Source: an uncultured Desulfobacter sp.
GTDB taxonomy: Bacteria > Desulfobacterota > Desulfobacteria > Desulfobacterales > Desulfobacteraceae
Direction: 5' to 3'
NCBI RefSeq assembly: GCF_963666675.1
Contig: NZ_OY762929.1
Coordinates: 4,218,001 to 4,282,000 of the forward strand
Length of the DNA stretch: 64,000 nucleotides
Numbering within the stretch: position 1 is the stretch's first letter; every line of letters begins with the position of its first letter. Positions 8,628-16,266 of this stretch are shown here, piece by piece. The position numbers and the translations under genes were made by a program. The notes under the pieces are model-generated. The model had not been told where the DNA came from and did no database searches. It was given only the letters and a program-made list of their open reading frames with translations.

Positions 8628-9995
8628 TCAGACCTTTATATAAACAGTTTCGTCTACAGGATATGCCCTGTGATATTGTATTATCTTATCAATGATCTGT
8701 TGGGTCAGAGTCTGCCCGGCAGGCAGCAGTTTGGTACCGGTCCGGGTGAACAAGGTTGCACTGAGAACCATTCCCGGCTTCAGCTGTTCCACACCGATAC
8801 CGCGGACCCTTAGGGTATCTCCGCCCAGGTGCAGCACCGCATACTTTTCAAGCCATCCTGCAATCTGTGGATCAAGCCGGCTGCCGATCATAGGCTCAAG
8901 GGCTGAAAGCAACGCCTGAATGCCGAAACCGGCGTTGTTTTCCAGCAGCGTCTCCATCTCATCCGCCCCGGCAAGAATTCTCGACGCCAGCGGAATATGC
9001 CGACGTTTCAAACCGTCGGGATATCCTGTACCGTCCACATTTTCGTTCAGACAACGAATAATCGCTGCGGCCCCCCCAAATCCCCGGCACCGGCTGAGCA
9101 GTTCAGCGCCTTTCACTGGAAACTGAACGCTTATCGCTTCATCGTATACAGTGGCACTGCTGCCGAAATATTGATCCGCGTTTTCTCCACCGGGCTCTTT
9201 TTCGCAACTATAATCCTTTGAAAGGAAAAGAAGTCCAACTTCGTGAAGCATAGCAGCTTTTGACAGATCATCCAACTGTTTTTGGGATAAGCCCATTTTC
9301 GCTGCGACAAAGCAGGCAATTTCGCCCACACGCTCACCATGACCGCGATTACGTTCCACCCGCTGACGGATCAATGTATAAAGAATGCTGCCAAATCCTT
9401 GCCGATCTGCCGCCATCTGTGTTTTTACGTCCAAAAGGCTCTTGTGTAAACGCCTGCGCTCCCGGGACATTTGATGAACCTGTTTTAACGCTGTGTTCAG
9501 ATTGCTTTTATCCTCAAGCAATTCATCTTTGACTCCTTTTAATTCGCGTTTAAATCGATCCAGATATCCAAAGGATTTTTCCAGGGAAGCGGCTTTGGAA
9601 AAAAGTGTCTGTTCAAGATGCAGTTTGTCCATTGCCCCCTTCGCTTTAATTTCAATTTCCCTTGCTTCCAGAGGCCAGTCCACTACCTGGTCGGCACCGG
9701 CTGCCATAATACCTAATCGGACACCCTTGCTGATTTCTTCAGGTACGACAACAAAAACGGCCGGAGAAAACCTAAAATGATGGGCCTGGAGCGCATCAAA
9801 CCACGGCTGCACCGTCGATGGGTCAACAGCGGCGTCATGGGCAAAGGGATCCATGAGAACAATATCCGGTCGCTGGGTTATATCTTTCACCTGATCCGGC
9901 GTATGAATACAGGTAAAAGAGAGGTGCGAATATTCAGACGTAAGATTCTGGGGACACCGGGAGCCCACATATAGAATGGAAAGGCGCAAAACCAT
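8628..9995 (-). CDS. Receiver-like / degenerate HD-GYP domain protein upstream of motAB
   Basis: 455 residues in three parts. Residues 1-130 look like a degenerate response-regulator receiver domain (PDIVLMDPFAHD resembles the phospho-Asp strand). A coiled-coil linker at about 140-200 is rich in Lys/Glu/Leu. An HD-GYP-like domain fills about 210-390. In that domain the metal-binding HD pair reads MLHEVG, Glu replacing Asp, and the usual HHExxDGxGYP is CLNENVDGTGYPDGL, lacking both histidines. A c-di-GMP phosphodiesterase activity is therefore doubtful; it may instead bind c-di-GMP or partners. Operon position before motA suggests stator control. No strong ribosome binding site is visible before the ATG. 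Confidence 0.75.
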   Translation of the reverse strand: MVLRLSILYVGSRCPQNLTSEYSHLSFTCIHTPDQVKDITQRPDIVLMDPFAHDAAVDPSTVQPWFDALQAHHFRFSPAVFVVVPEEISKGVRLGIMAAGADQVVDWPLEAREIEIKAKGAMDKLHLEQTLFSKAASLEKSFGYLDRFKRELKGVKDELLEDKSNLNTALKQVHQMSRERRRLHKSLLDVKTQMAADRQGFGSILYTLIRQRVERNRGHGERVGEIACFVAAKMGLSQKQLDDLSKAAMLHEVGLLFLSKDYSCEKEPGGENADQYFGSSATVYDEAISVQFPVKGAELLSRCRGFGGAAAIIRCLNENVDGTGYPDGLKRRHIPLASRILAGADEMETLLENNAGFGIQALLSALEPMIGSRLDPQIAGWLEKYAVLHLGGDTLRVRGIGVEQLKPGMVLSATLFTRTGTKLLPAGQTLTQQIIDKIIQYHRAYPVDETVYIKV

Positions 9996-10017
9996 AAATT
10001 AAACAACACCTGTATTT

Positions 10018-10209
10018 TTTTATGAAAGAGTCCTGGTCAGATCCCCAGATCTTTCAAACTTTGTTGATGGCTGTGCCCGGCAATTGATATGTCAGGTCGG
10101 CCCATGACCGTTTTTTATATGAAAGAGCTCAGTAAGTTACTGAGTTCTTTGAACCTTCGTTGTGGGCTGTCCTTCAGTGCTGATATGTCAGGTCAGCCAA
10201 TGGCTGTTA
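10018..10209 (-). repeat. Dispersed two-stem repeat, copy B (tandem pair), overlapping the yfbR-like stop
   Basis: Reading on the minus strand, the unit at 10111-10209 starts with the TAA stop of the upstream gene and is nearly identical to copy A. It has GGCTG pairing with CAGCC and a long stem GAACTCAGTAA / TTACTGAGCTC before TTTCATATAAA. A second, more diverged unit follows directly at 10018-10110 (GGTCATGGGCCGACCTGACATATC). The rest of the gap to 9995 shows nothing. Confidence 0.8.
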
Positions 10210-10758
10210 TTCCGAGTATCCACGGGTCCACCATTCATCCCATCGTGTGCCGAGGATCTCCCGGGCAAGCTGCTTACCCGTATCAGTCTTAAGGCGGCCG
10301 ACCACAAAGGGCAGCCAGGATTCGGGGGAGGTGGAACCAAGATCTTTTAATTTTTTAAGTTCAAGAATAAATGAAAGCTGATCCGCATCATTGGCCAGCC
10401 GGGCTTCAATGGTTTCCCCCTGGTTGAATTCTTCAATAAGATCGGGGATATCTTGCGCCCAGTCAAGGCCCTGGATCAGATCCGACACCGCACGGGGCTC
10501 ATCCACAGAATTATAGTGTTTGTTTACATAATTCAAGTCCCCGGTCCGGGCCTCGGCCGTATCATGGACCAGGGCCATGGAGATAAGCCGTTCAGCATCC
10601 ACATCCGGTTCAAGGCGGGCCATAACAAAGCACAGGAACGCCGTGGTGAAACTGTGTTCAGCAATACTTTCCTTTCCGGCCCCTAAAAAAGCATATCCGT
10701 TCCGGTTCAGGTCTTTGAGCATCCGTACTTCAAACAAAAGGTCAGCAATCCGTGTCAT
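10207..10758 (-). CDS. HD-domain phosphohydrolase, YfbR/HDDC2-like (5'-deoxynucleotidase)
   Basis: About 183 residues from the preferred ATG, where similarity begins (MTRIADLLFEVRMLKDL); a longer frame to 10830 exists. The HD metal site is seen as EHSFTTAF and LVHDTAEARTGD, and the later DADQLSF supplies the last aspartate. Family members hydrolyse deoxynucleoside 5'-monophosphates. The predicted C-terminus is acidic/aromatic (WWTRGYSE), and its final E-stop lies within a dispersed repeat. Substrate is inferred from the family only. Confidence 0.8.
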   Translation of the reverse strand: MTRIADLLFEVRMLKDLNRNGYAFLGAGKESIAEHSFTTAFLCFVMARLEPDVDAERLISMALVHDTAEARTGDLNYVNKHYNSVDEPRAVSDLIQGLDWAQDIPDLIEEFNQGETIEARLANDADQLSFILELKKLKDLGSTSPESWLPFVVGRLKTDTGKQLAREILGTRWDEWWTRGYSE

Positions 10759-10866
10759 TTCGCATCCAATTCCTGTGATTTGGGCATCAAATATTGACAA
10801 TTTATAAAACATTCGCTTAAATAAAGTCAAGATTTACAAGGATCAACACATCATTGGAGGCCCTCC

Positions 10867-11871
10867 ATGCCGATTCACGATAGAATGATTTTACCCTTGG
10901 TGTATCTAATTGTTGTCTGTATTTTTAGCAGCCTTTCTCCCCTTGACGCCCGGGAAGAAGCGAAGATGTTTGACACAAAACAGGATACGGGTTTTTACTA
11001 CACCATTCAACAGGGCGATACGCTCTGGGATCTGTCCGAAAAATTTTATGATTCCCAATGGGATTGGCCGGGCTTGTGGGGAATCAACAAGGAAATTAAA
11101 AATCCCCACTGGATATATCCGGGAAACACTATCAGGGTATACCTCAAGCCTGAATTTAAAAAACAAGCGCCTGAAATACTCAAGCTTCCGACAATTGAAA
11201 CCCGGTTTAACTATCCCGCCATTCACAGCACCGGATTTATAAAAAAAGAACAGGTGACGGCCCTTGGCACGGTGTTGCGGGAAAAAGAGGGGAATATCAT
11301 GATGGCCACCGACGATATTGTTTATATCAGACCCGCCGGCCAGGTTCCTTTGATCATCGGACACAGGTACCAGATTTATTCGACATCCCAAGTGGATCAA
11401 ACGACTGAAACAGGCCGATACAAAGGTATCAAGCACTTAATCAAGGCTGAACTTGAGATCATTGAGGTCAATTCGCAATATGCCGTCGGCAAGATTAAAA
11501 AAGCTTACAGAGATGTGGTTTCAGGAGATCTGGTTATGGATTTTTATACCCGGCACCCATCCGTTGAGGTGGATGGATATCCCGAGCCCGTGGATGCGGT
11601 TCTGCTCTGCTCCGAGGATGATAATGTAATGGTCAACGATTACCGCATTGCATTTATAAACAAGGGCACCGAAGATAACATTCGGTCAGGCAACATATAT
11701 ACCATCAAGCGCGGCAAAGAAACCGAATCGGTTTACGATATCAAAACAGGGTTGGATATCGCACCGGTGACATCGGGCAGACTTATTGTCCTGCATACGG
11801 AAAGCTCAAGTGCTACGGTGATGGTGCTCTCGTCGACAATGGATATACACCCCGGTGATATTGTGAACTAG
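10867..11871 (+). CDS. LysM peptidoglycan-binding domain protein, secreted
   Basis: 334 residues with a hydrophobic N-terminal signal (LPLVYLIVVCIFSSL) and one LysM domain (about residues 42-100: YYTIQQGDTLWDLSEKFY and NPHWIYPGNTIRVY). The rest is beta-rich with no family I recognise, including a repeat-like series of VNDYRIAFINKG-type segments. GGAGG lies six bases before the ATG. The domain should bind peptidoglycan in the periplasm. Similar LysM proteins occur beside secretion and DNA-uptake genes in Desulfobacterota, and gspE is convergent two bases away, but a functional link is inference. Confidence 0.8.
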   Translation: MPIHDRMILPLVYLIVVCIFSSLSPLDAREEAKMFDTKQDTGFYYTIQQGDTLWDLSEKFYDSQWDWPGLWGINKEIKNPHWIYPGNTIRVYLKPEFKKQAPEILKLPTIETRFNYPAIHSTGFIKKEQVTALGTVLREKEGNIMMATDDIVYIRPAGQVPLIIGHRYQIYSTSQVDQTTETGRYKGIKHLIKAELEIIEVNSQYAVGKIKKAYRDVVSGDLVMDFYTRHPSVEVDGYPEPVDAVLLCSEDDNVMVNDYRIAFINKGTEDNIRSGNIYTIKRGKETESVYDIKTGLDIAPVTSGRLIVLHTESSSATVMVLSSTMDIHPGDIVN

Positions 11872-11873
11872 TA

Positions 11874-13697
11874 TCACGCCTGTTCCCAGGTTACCCTCAG
11901 GATTTCCTGGTAGGTTGTCCGGCCTTCAAGCATTTTTACGATCCCGTTTTCCCGTAAAGACTTCAGACCTTGTTTACGGGCGGTTTGGCGCATGTCACCC
12001 AGATTTGCCTGTCCGGTCGTCAACTGCTTGAGTTCCCGGGTGTAGGCAAGGATCTCATAAATACCGGTCCGGCCACGGTAGCCGGTATTTCTGCATTTCA
12101 CACACCCCTTGCCGTGCCGCAGCTTCAATGGCCCCTCCCCGGGCACCCAAAGGCCTAAATCGGTAAGCTCTCGCCGGTCCATTTCAAATGCCTGGGCGCA
12201 ATGGGGACAAATTTTGCGCACCAGGCGCTGGGCCACCACACCGGTCAGGGCCGAATGAATCAAATATGGCGGAATCCCCAGGTCCAGTAGCCTGAAAACT
12301 GTAGAGACGGCATCGTTGGTGTGCAGGGTAGACAAAACCAGGTGCCCGGTAAGCGCCGCCTGCACAGCCGCCTGGGCTGTTTCAAGGTCCCGGATTTCAC
12401 CCACCATGATAATATCTGGATCCTGGCGCATGATATTGCGTAACACCGATCCAAAGGTCACATCAATGGCCGGCTGAACCCCAATCTGATTAAACTCTTC
12501 GTGGATCATTTCAATGGGATCTTCAATGGTGGTGATATTGACTTCAGGCGATGACACCATGCGCAATGAAGAGTATAAGGTGGTGGATTTTCCGGAGCCT
12601 GTGGGACCTGTGACCAGCACAATGCCAAAGGGCATGGTGATCAGATTTTTATATTTTTTCAACTCCGACGGTGAGAACCCCAAACTCTCCAGATCCTGAA
12701 AAAGGATTTCAGGGTCCATAATCCGCATCACCACCTTTTCGCCAAATGCCACAGGGATCGTGGAGACCCGTAGTTCCACTTCCTGGTCCTTTTTGAGCAT
12801 TTTAATACGGCCGTCCTGGGGTCGGCGCTTTTCGGCCATATCAAGGGCAGACAGATTTTTGATCCGACTGATCACAGCATTATGAAGTTTTTTCGGTAAT
12901 TTATAGACCGTATGCAATGCACCGTCAATGCGCATGCGCACAAGGCAGATATCGCGTTTGGGCTCAATGTGCACATCACTGGCCTTCTGGTCAAAGGCAT
13001 AGGAAAACAGATGGTTCACGGCATTGACAATATGCTGGTCCGTGGACGGCGGCTCATCCATGTTACCAAGATTGACCGACCGTTCAAGATTGCCTAAATC
13101 CACCCCGGTTCTGGAAAATAAATTTTCAGCCGCGCTGATGGAATGATGAAACCCGAAAAACTCCTTGATGAGCCTTGCCACATCCGTTTTTGAACTGACA
13201 ATGGGAGAGACCTTCAAATTGGTCACCCGCTGTACATCGTCAATGGCCTCATGGTTAAAAGGGTTCGGTGTGGCCACCACTAATTTGCCGCCTTTCATAT
13301 GCAAAGGAAGCAGCAAATGCCTCAGGGCAAAGGATCTGGAAATGGTGCCGGTGACAAGATTGAGTTCAAGCTTTAACGGATCAATTTTTTTATAGGGAAG
13401 ATGCCAGCTTTCGGCCAGGGTTTTAAAAATCAGATCTTCATCAATCACTTTGTCGGGTTCATCCAACCGGTTCAAATTCAAATAGACCAGCACATCAATA
13501 AAAGAGACGGCGTTAAACGCATCTTGCCTGTTCCCGGACGCTTTGCCGGCGGCTTGTTCGGCAAGTTTCTTTTTGATGTCATGGGCCCGGCCAAGCAAAT
13601 CTTTGGCCTGGTCCACAGATATCAAGCCTTTTTCTATCAGTGCCCGGCAAATGGCCTTGGCACTGAAATACCTGTCAGAATTTAAATGCATAAACAA
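11874..13697 (-). CDS. gspE: Type II secretion / type IV pilus assembly ATPase (GspE/PilB family)
   Basis: A 607-residue hexameric secretion ATPase. N-terminal GspE-N domains occupy residues 1-190. The catalytic domain has Walker A GPTGSGKST, the Asp box (TTIEDPIE), Walker B (IIMVGEIRD) and the His box (STLHTNDA). The C-terminal four-cysteine zinc element reads CPHCAQ...CVKCRNTGYRGRTGIYE. These features separate it from retraction ATPases such as PilT. Since gspG-J lie 10 kb upstream it probably powers that type II system, although PilB is a possible alternative name. It stands alone here. Confidence 0.88.
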   Translation of the reverse strand: MFMHLNSDRYFSAKAICRALIEKGLISVDQAKDLLGRAHDIKKKLAEQAAGKASGNRQDAFNAVSFIDVLVYLNLNRLDEPDKVIDEDLIFKTLAESWHLPYKKIDPLKLELNLVTGTISRSFALRHLLLPLHMKGGKLVVATPNPFNHEAIDDVQRVTNLKVSPIVSSKTDVARLIKEFFGFHHSISAAENLFSRTGVDLGNLERSVNLGNMDEPPSTDQHIVNAVNHLFSYAFDQKASDVHIEPKRDICLVRMRIDGALHTVYKLPKKLHNAVISRIKNLSALDMAEKRRPQDGRIKMLKKDQEVELRVSTIPVAFGEKVVMRIMDPEILFQDLESLGFSPSELKKYKNLITMPFGIVLVTGPTGSGKSTTLYSSLRMVSSPEVNITTIEDPIEMIHEEFNQIGVQPAIDVTFGSVLRNIMRQDPDIIMVGEIRDLETAQAAVQAALTGHLVLSTLHTNDAVSTVFRLLDLGIPPYLIHSALTGVVAQRLVRKICPHCAQAFEMDRRELTDLGLWVPGEGPLKLRHGKGCVKCRNTGYRGRTGIYEILAYTRELKQLTTGQANLGDMRQTARKQGLKSLRENGIVKMLEGRTTYQEILRVTWEQA

Positions 13698-13888
13698 CCT
13701 ATGAAGAGTGTTGAAACAGCTTGCAAAAATGTATTGCGATTAATTCAATTAACCTGAATTTTTGCTTGAATTCAAGTGTCATTTTCGTCACGAATATTTT
13801 TACCTTGACTTTTGGTCCCCTTCGGATCACAAATTATGCCCCGGCCTGACGGCAGGCCTGTGACATTCACATTTTATTGAGACACACG

Positions 13889-14788
13889 ATGACATACCTC
13901 AAACTTTTATTAACCGCTTTTTTCTGGGGCGGTACATTTATTGCCGGCAAAGGCCTGGCTGGCCATGTTCACCCATTTTGTGCCGCTTTTTTAAGGTTTA
14001 CCATTGCATCATTTTTTCTGGTGATATTGGTGATCCGGCAAGAGGGACGGCTGCCGAAAATTGATGGAAGGGATGCACTTTTAATCTTTCTTTCCGGCTT
14101 GACCGGCATTTTTGCCTATAATTTATTTTTCTTTTCCGGTCTGACCATGATCAACGCCAACCGGGCCGCCCTGATTATTGCAAGCAACCCCATATTCATC
14201 ACGCTTTTCTCTGCGGCAATTTTTAAGGAACAATTGACACCGTTAAAGATTACAGGGCTAATCTTATCCGTTTCCGGGGCAACGATCATTATCACAGGCG
14301 GAAATATAGCACAGATTTTTAAAACCGGAATCGGCCGGGGGGAGATGGCCATTTTCGGTTGTGTCGTCTCCTGGGTCAGCTATTCGCTGCTCGGCAGGCC
14401 CCTTACCAGCCGGTTCTCCCCGCTGGCAAGTGTGTGTTACGCTTCACTGGCAGGCACCTTGATGCTTTTTTTCCCGGCAGTATCAAAGGGGTTATTTGCA
14501 GCCCTGTCCGGATACGGGGCTGTTGAATGGGGCAGTCTTTTTTATCTGGGATTTTTTGGCACCGTGCTGGGTTTCTACTGGTATTACCAGGGGATCAAAG
14601 CGATCGGGCCCGCAAAATCCAGTGTATTTATTAATTTCGTACCGGTTTCTGCGCTGATTCTCTCTTATCTTATTCTCGATGAATCTGTCACAAAAGAAAT
14701 TCTTGCAGGTGCATGCCTGGTTGTCACAGGCGTTTATACGACCAATATCGCCGGATTCCGGCGCAAAAAAAGAATTGACACTACATAG
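13889..14788 (+). CDS. EamA/DMT superfamily transporter
   Basis: A 299-residue protein with ten hydrophobic segments arranged as two EamA repeats; the first contains LLLTAFFWGGTFIAGK, the typical TM1. The start is placed at ATG 13889 rather than the TTG four codons upstream, because GAG lies at good spacing and similarity begins there. It is likely an inner-membrane exporter of small metabolites or amino acids; substrate unknown. Monocistronic. Confidence 0.85.
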   Translation: MTYLKLLLTAFFWGGTFIAGKGLAGHVHPFCAAFLRFTIASFFLVILVIRQEGRLPKIDGRDALLIFLSGLTGIFAYNLFFFSGLTMINANRAALIIASNPIFITLFSAAIFKEQLTPLKITGLILSVSGATIIITGGNIAQIFKTGIGRGEMAIFGCVVSWVSYSLLGRPLTSRFSPLASVCYASLAGTLMLFFPAVSKGLFAALSGYGAVEWGSLFYLGFFGTVLGFYWYYQGIKAIGPAKSSVFINFVPVSALILSYLILDESVTKEILAGACLVVTGVYTTNIAGFRRKKRIDTT

Positions 14789-14930
14789 ACCTATCCCCGT
14801 ATTTGGACAAGAAGTTGCCCGTATGCAAGGCACAGAAAAATTTGTAACCGGACAACCCCTTGGTTGTGAGGATTGTAAATTTTTGTGAAACGCCCAAGAT
14901 GGGTGACTTGTTGTTCAAATACGGCAAATA

Positions 14931-14973
14931 AAAATGCCGGGGGTGTCTTCACAAAGAACCCCGGCATTTTTTT
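14931..14973 (-). terminator. Rho-independent terminator of the ferredoxin gene
   Basis: On the minus strand AATGCCGGGG and CCCCCGGCATT form a stem of about 11 bases with a loop of about 14, followed by TTTTTATTT. It begins 22 bases after the ferredoxin stop codon. The A-tract on the other side lets it also act on plus-strand transcripts from the DMT gene. Confidence 0.85.
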
Positions 14974-14994
14974 AGGATATATGAGAACGCCGTC

Positions 14995-15183
14995 TTAGTC
15001 TTCTTCGATGGTGATGGCGTCTTCTTCACATACTTCTACACAGCTTTCGCAGCCCATGCATTCTTCTGCGTTGACAGGAACGGATTTTCCGTCTTGCATT
15101 TCAAATACTTCTGCAGGACATACATCAACACATTCCTCGCAACCTACACATTTTGCCTCATCAACGCTCGCGTTAAAAGCCAT
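14995..15183 (-). CDS. Two-cluster [4Fe-4S] ferredoxin
   Basis: 62 residues with two CxxCxxCxxxCP-type motifs: CVGCEECVDVCP and CMGCESCVEVCE. Each should bind one low-potential [4Fe-4S] cluster. The C-terminus is very acidic. The start has a strong AAGGAGG ribosome binding site and the gene ends in a strong terminator, consistent with abundant single-gene expression. Such ferredoxins carry electrons for pyruvate oxidation and sulfate reduction in anaerobes. In the second motif the usual Pro is Glu, which is common. Confidence 0.95.
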   Translation of the reverse strand: MAFNASVDEAKCVGCEECVDVCPAEVFEMQDGKSVPVNAEECMGCESCVEVCEEDAITIEED

Positions 15184-15303
15184 TTTAGACCTCCTTAAAA
15201 ATTAATAATAATACAGTTTTATAAACTCATCTTTTTATAAATAAAGACAATAACCTGATTCAGCACCCGCTTTTACACCAATGTTTTTGCTAAAACAAGC
15301 TTT

Positions 15304-16260
15304 TTATGAGTTTAACTCCACCAGGCATACGCCAATTTGTCCGCCTGGATTTTTTTCAGTTACGTTCACATCACAAAGCCCCGAAAAAAAACGGATTTGA
15401 ATCCGTCCGGTTACGGTTCCTTGGTCAGCACCTTCAAAATACGCTATTTCAACATCGGGCGTCAGGCCCTGGGCCATCTGCAACAGGATCGCATTTATTT
15501 TAAAATACTGCTGTTCCATGAACTCACAATCTTTTTCATGCACTTTTATAGAATCAATGTCAAGGGCATTTATCGCCTCGCCCGCGCCGGCCAAAAATTC
15601 ATCCATCACGGCCCTGCTGGTGGTAATTAAAACCGGCGTACCGTCTTGAGCAAAGCAGGCGGTATCCCTTGCGGCCCTAAGCCAGGCCTTTATTCTTTTT
15701 TCGGTCATGGCCTGGCCCGGTTCAGCGGACAGGGTATGATCAACAGCCAGGTCGATCTCTTCATCCCCTTTCAATTCTGCAAAGAGGGCGGCATTTTCCT
15801 GATCCAGATTATCCAAAGCCACCTGGATCTCCTGGGACTGCCTGTCATGAATATCCGCAAGTTTGAGAAAAACAAGCGACTCGTTGCTGTTCAGACCCGT
15901 TGCCGGCTCCGGGGTATGGGCACCCGCTCCCCTGCGGATGCCGGCACGGATGGCAGCCACACCTGAATCATCTTTGAAAAACATCTCTTCACGAATCAAA
16001 GCACGAAGATTTTTTTCATTGCCTTTATGAATGGCGGCCCAGTCCAGATAGGCGCGGACCTGTTGCTCGGCAAGGGCAAGTTGTTCGTTATCAAGACAAA
16101 CCCGGCTCAGCCGACCCTGGACTTCCAATCCGGCCATTGGCTCGGGTAACACACCGCCATCGTGAACGTCCAACACATTAAAATGGTTAAAAAAACAAGA
16201 TATGGCCTTGGCCTGACGGTTATCCATAACCGTGAACGGGAAAAAATAAAAATTTATCAT
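15304..16260 (-). CDS. Conserved-looking hypothetical protein downstream of the cysteine synthase fusion
   Basis: 318 residues; I do not recognise the family. It is soluble, acidic, with no signal peptide or membrane segment. Visible features are an N-terminal region with FFNHFNVLDVHDGG, a central helical part rich in Glu/Gln/Leu, and a C-terminal beta-rich part containing FFSGLCDVNVTEKNPGGQIGV. Translation could begin at the given ATG or 11 codons later. It starts only seven bases after the fusion gene stop, so the two are almost surely co-transcribed. It could bind or regulate the fusion protein, but that is inference from context alone. Confidence 0.6.
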   Translation of the reverse strand: MINFYFFPFTVMDNRQAKAISCFFNHFNVLDVHDGGVLPEPMAGLEVQGRLSRVCLDNEQLALAEQQVRAYLDWAAIHKGNEKNLRALIREEMFFKDDSGVAAIRAGIRRGAGAHTPEPATGLNSNESLVFLKLADIHDRQSQEIQVALDNLDQENAALFAELKGDEEIDLAVDHTLSAEPGQAMTEKRIKAWLRAARDTACFAQDGTPVLITTSRAVMDEFLAGAGEAINALDIDSIKVHEKDCEFMEQQYFKINAILLQMAQGLTPDVEIAYFEGADQGTVTGRIQIRFFSGLCDVNVTEKNPGGQIGVCLVELNS

Positions 16261-16266
16261 ACCACT

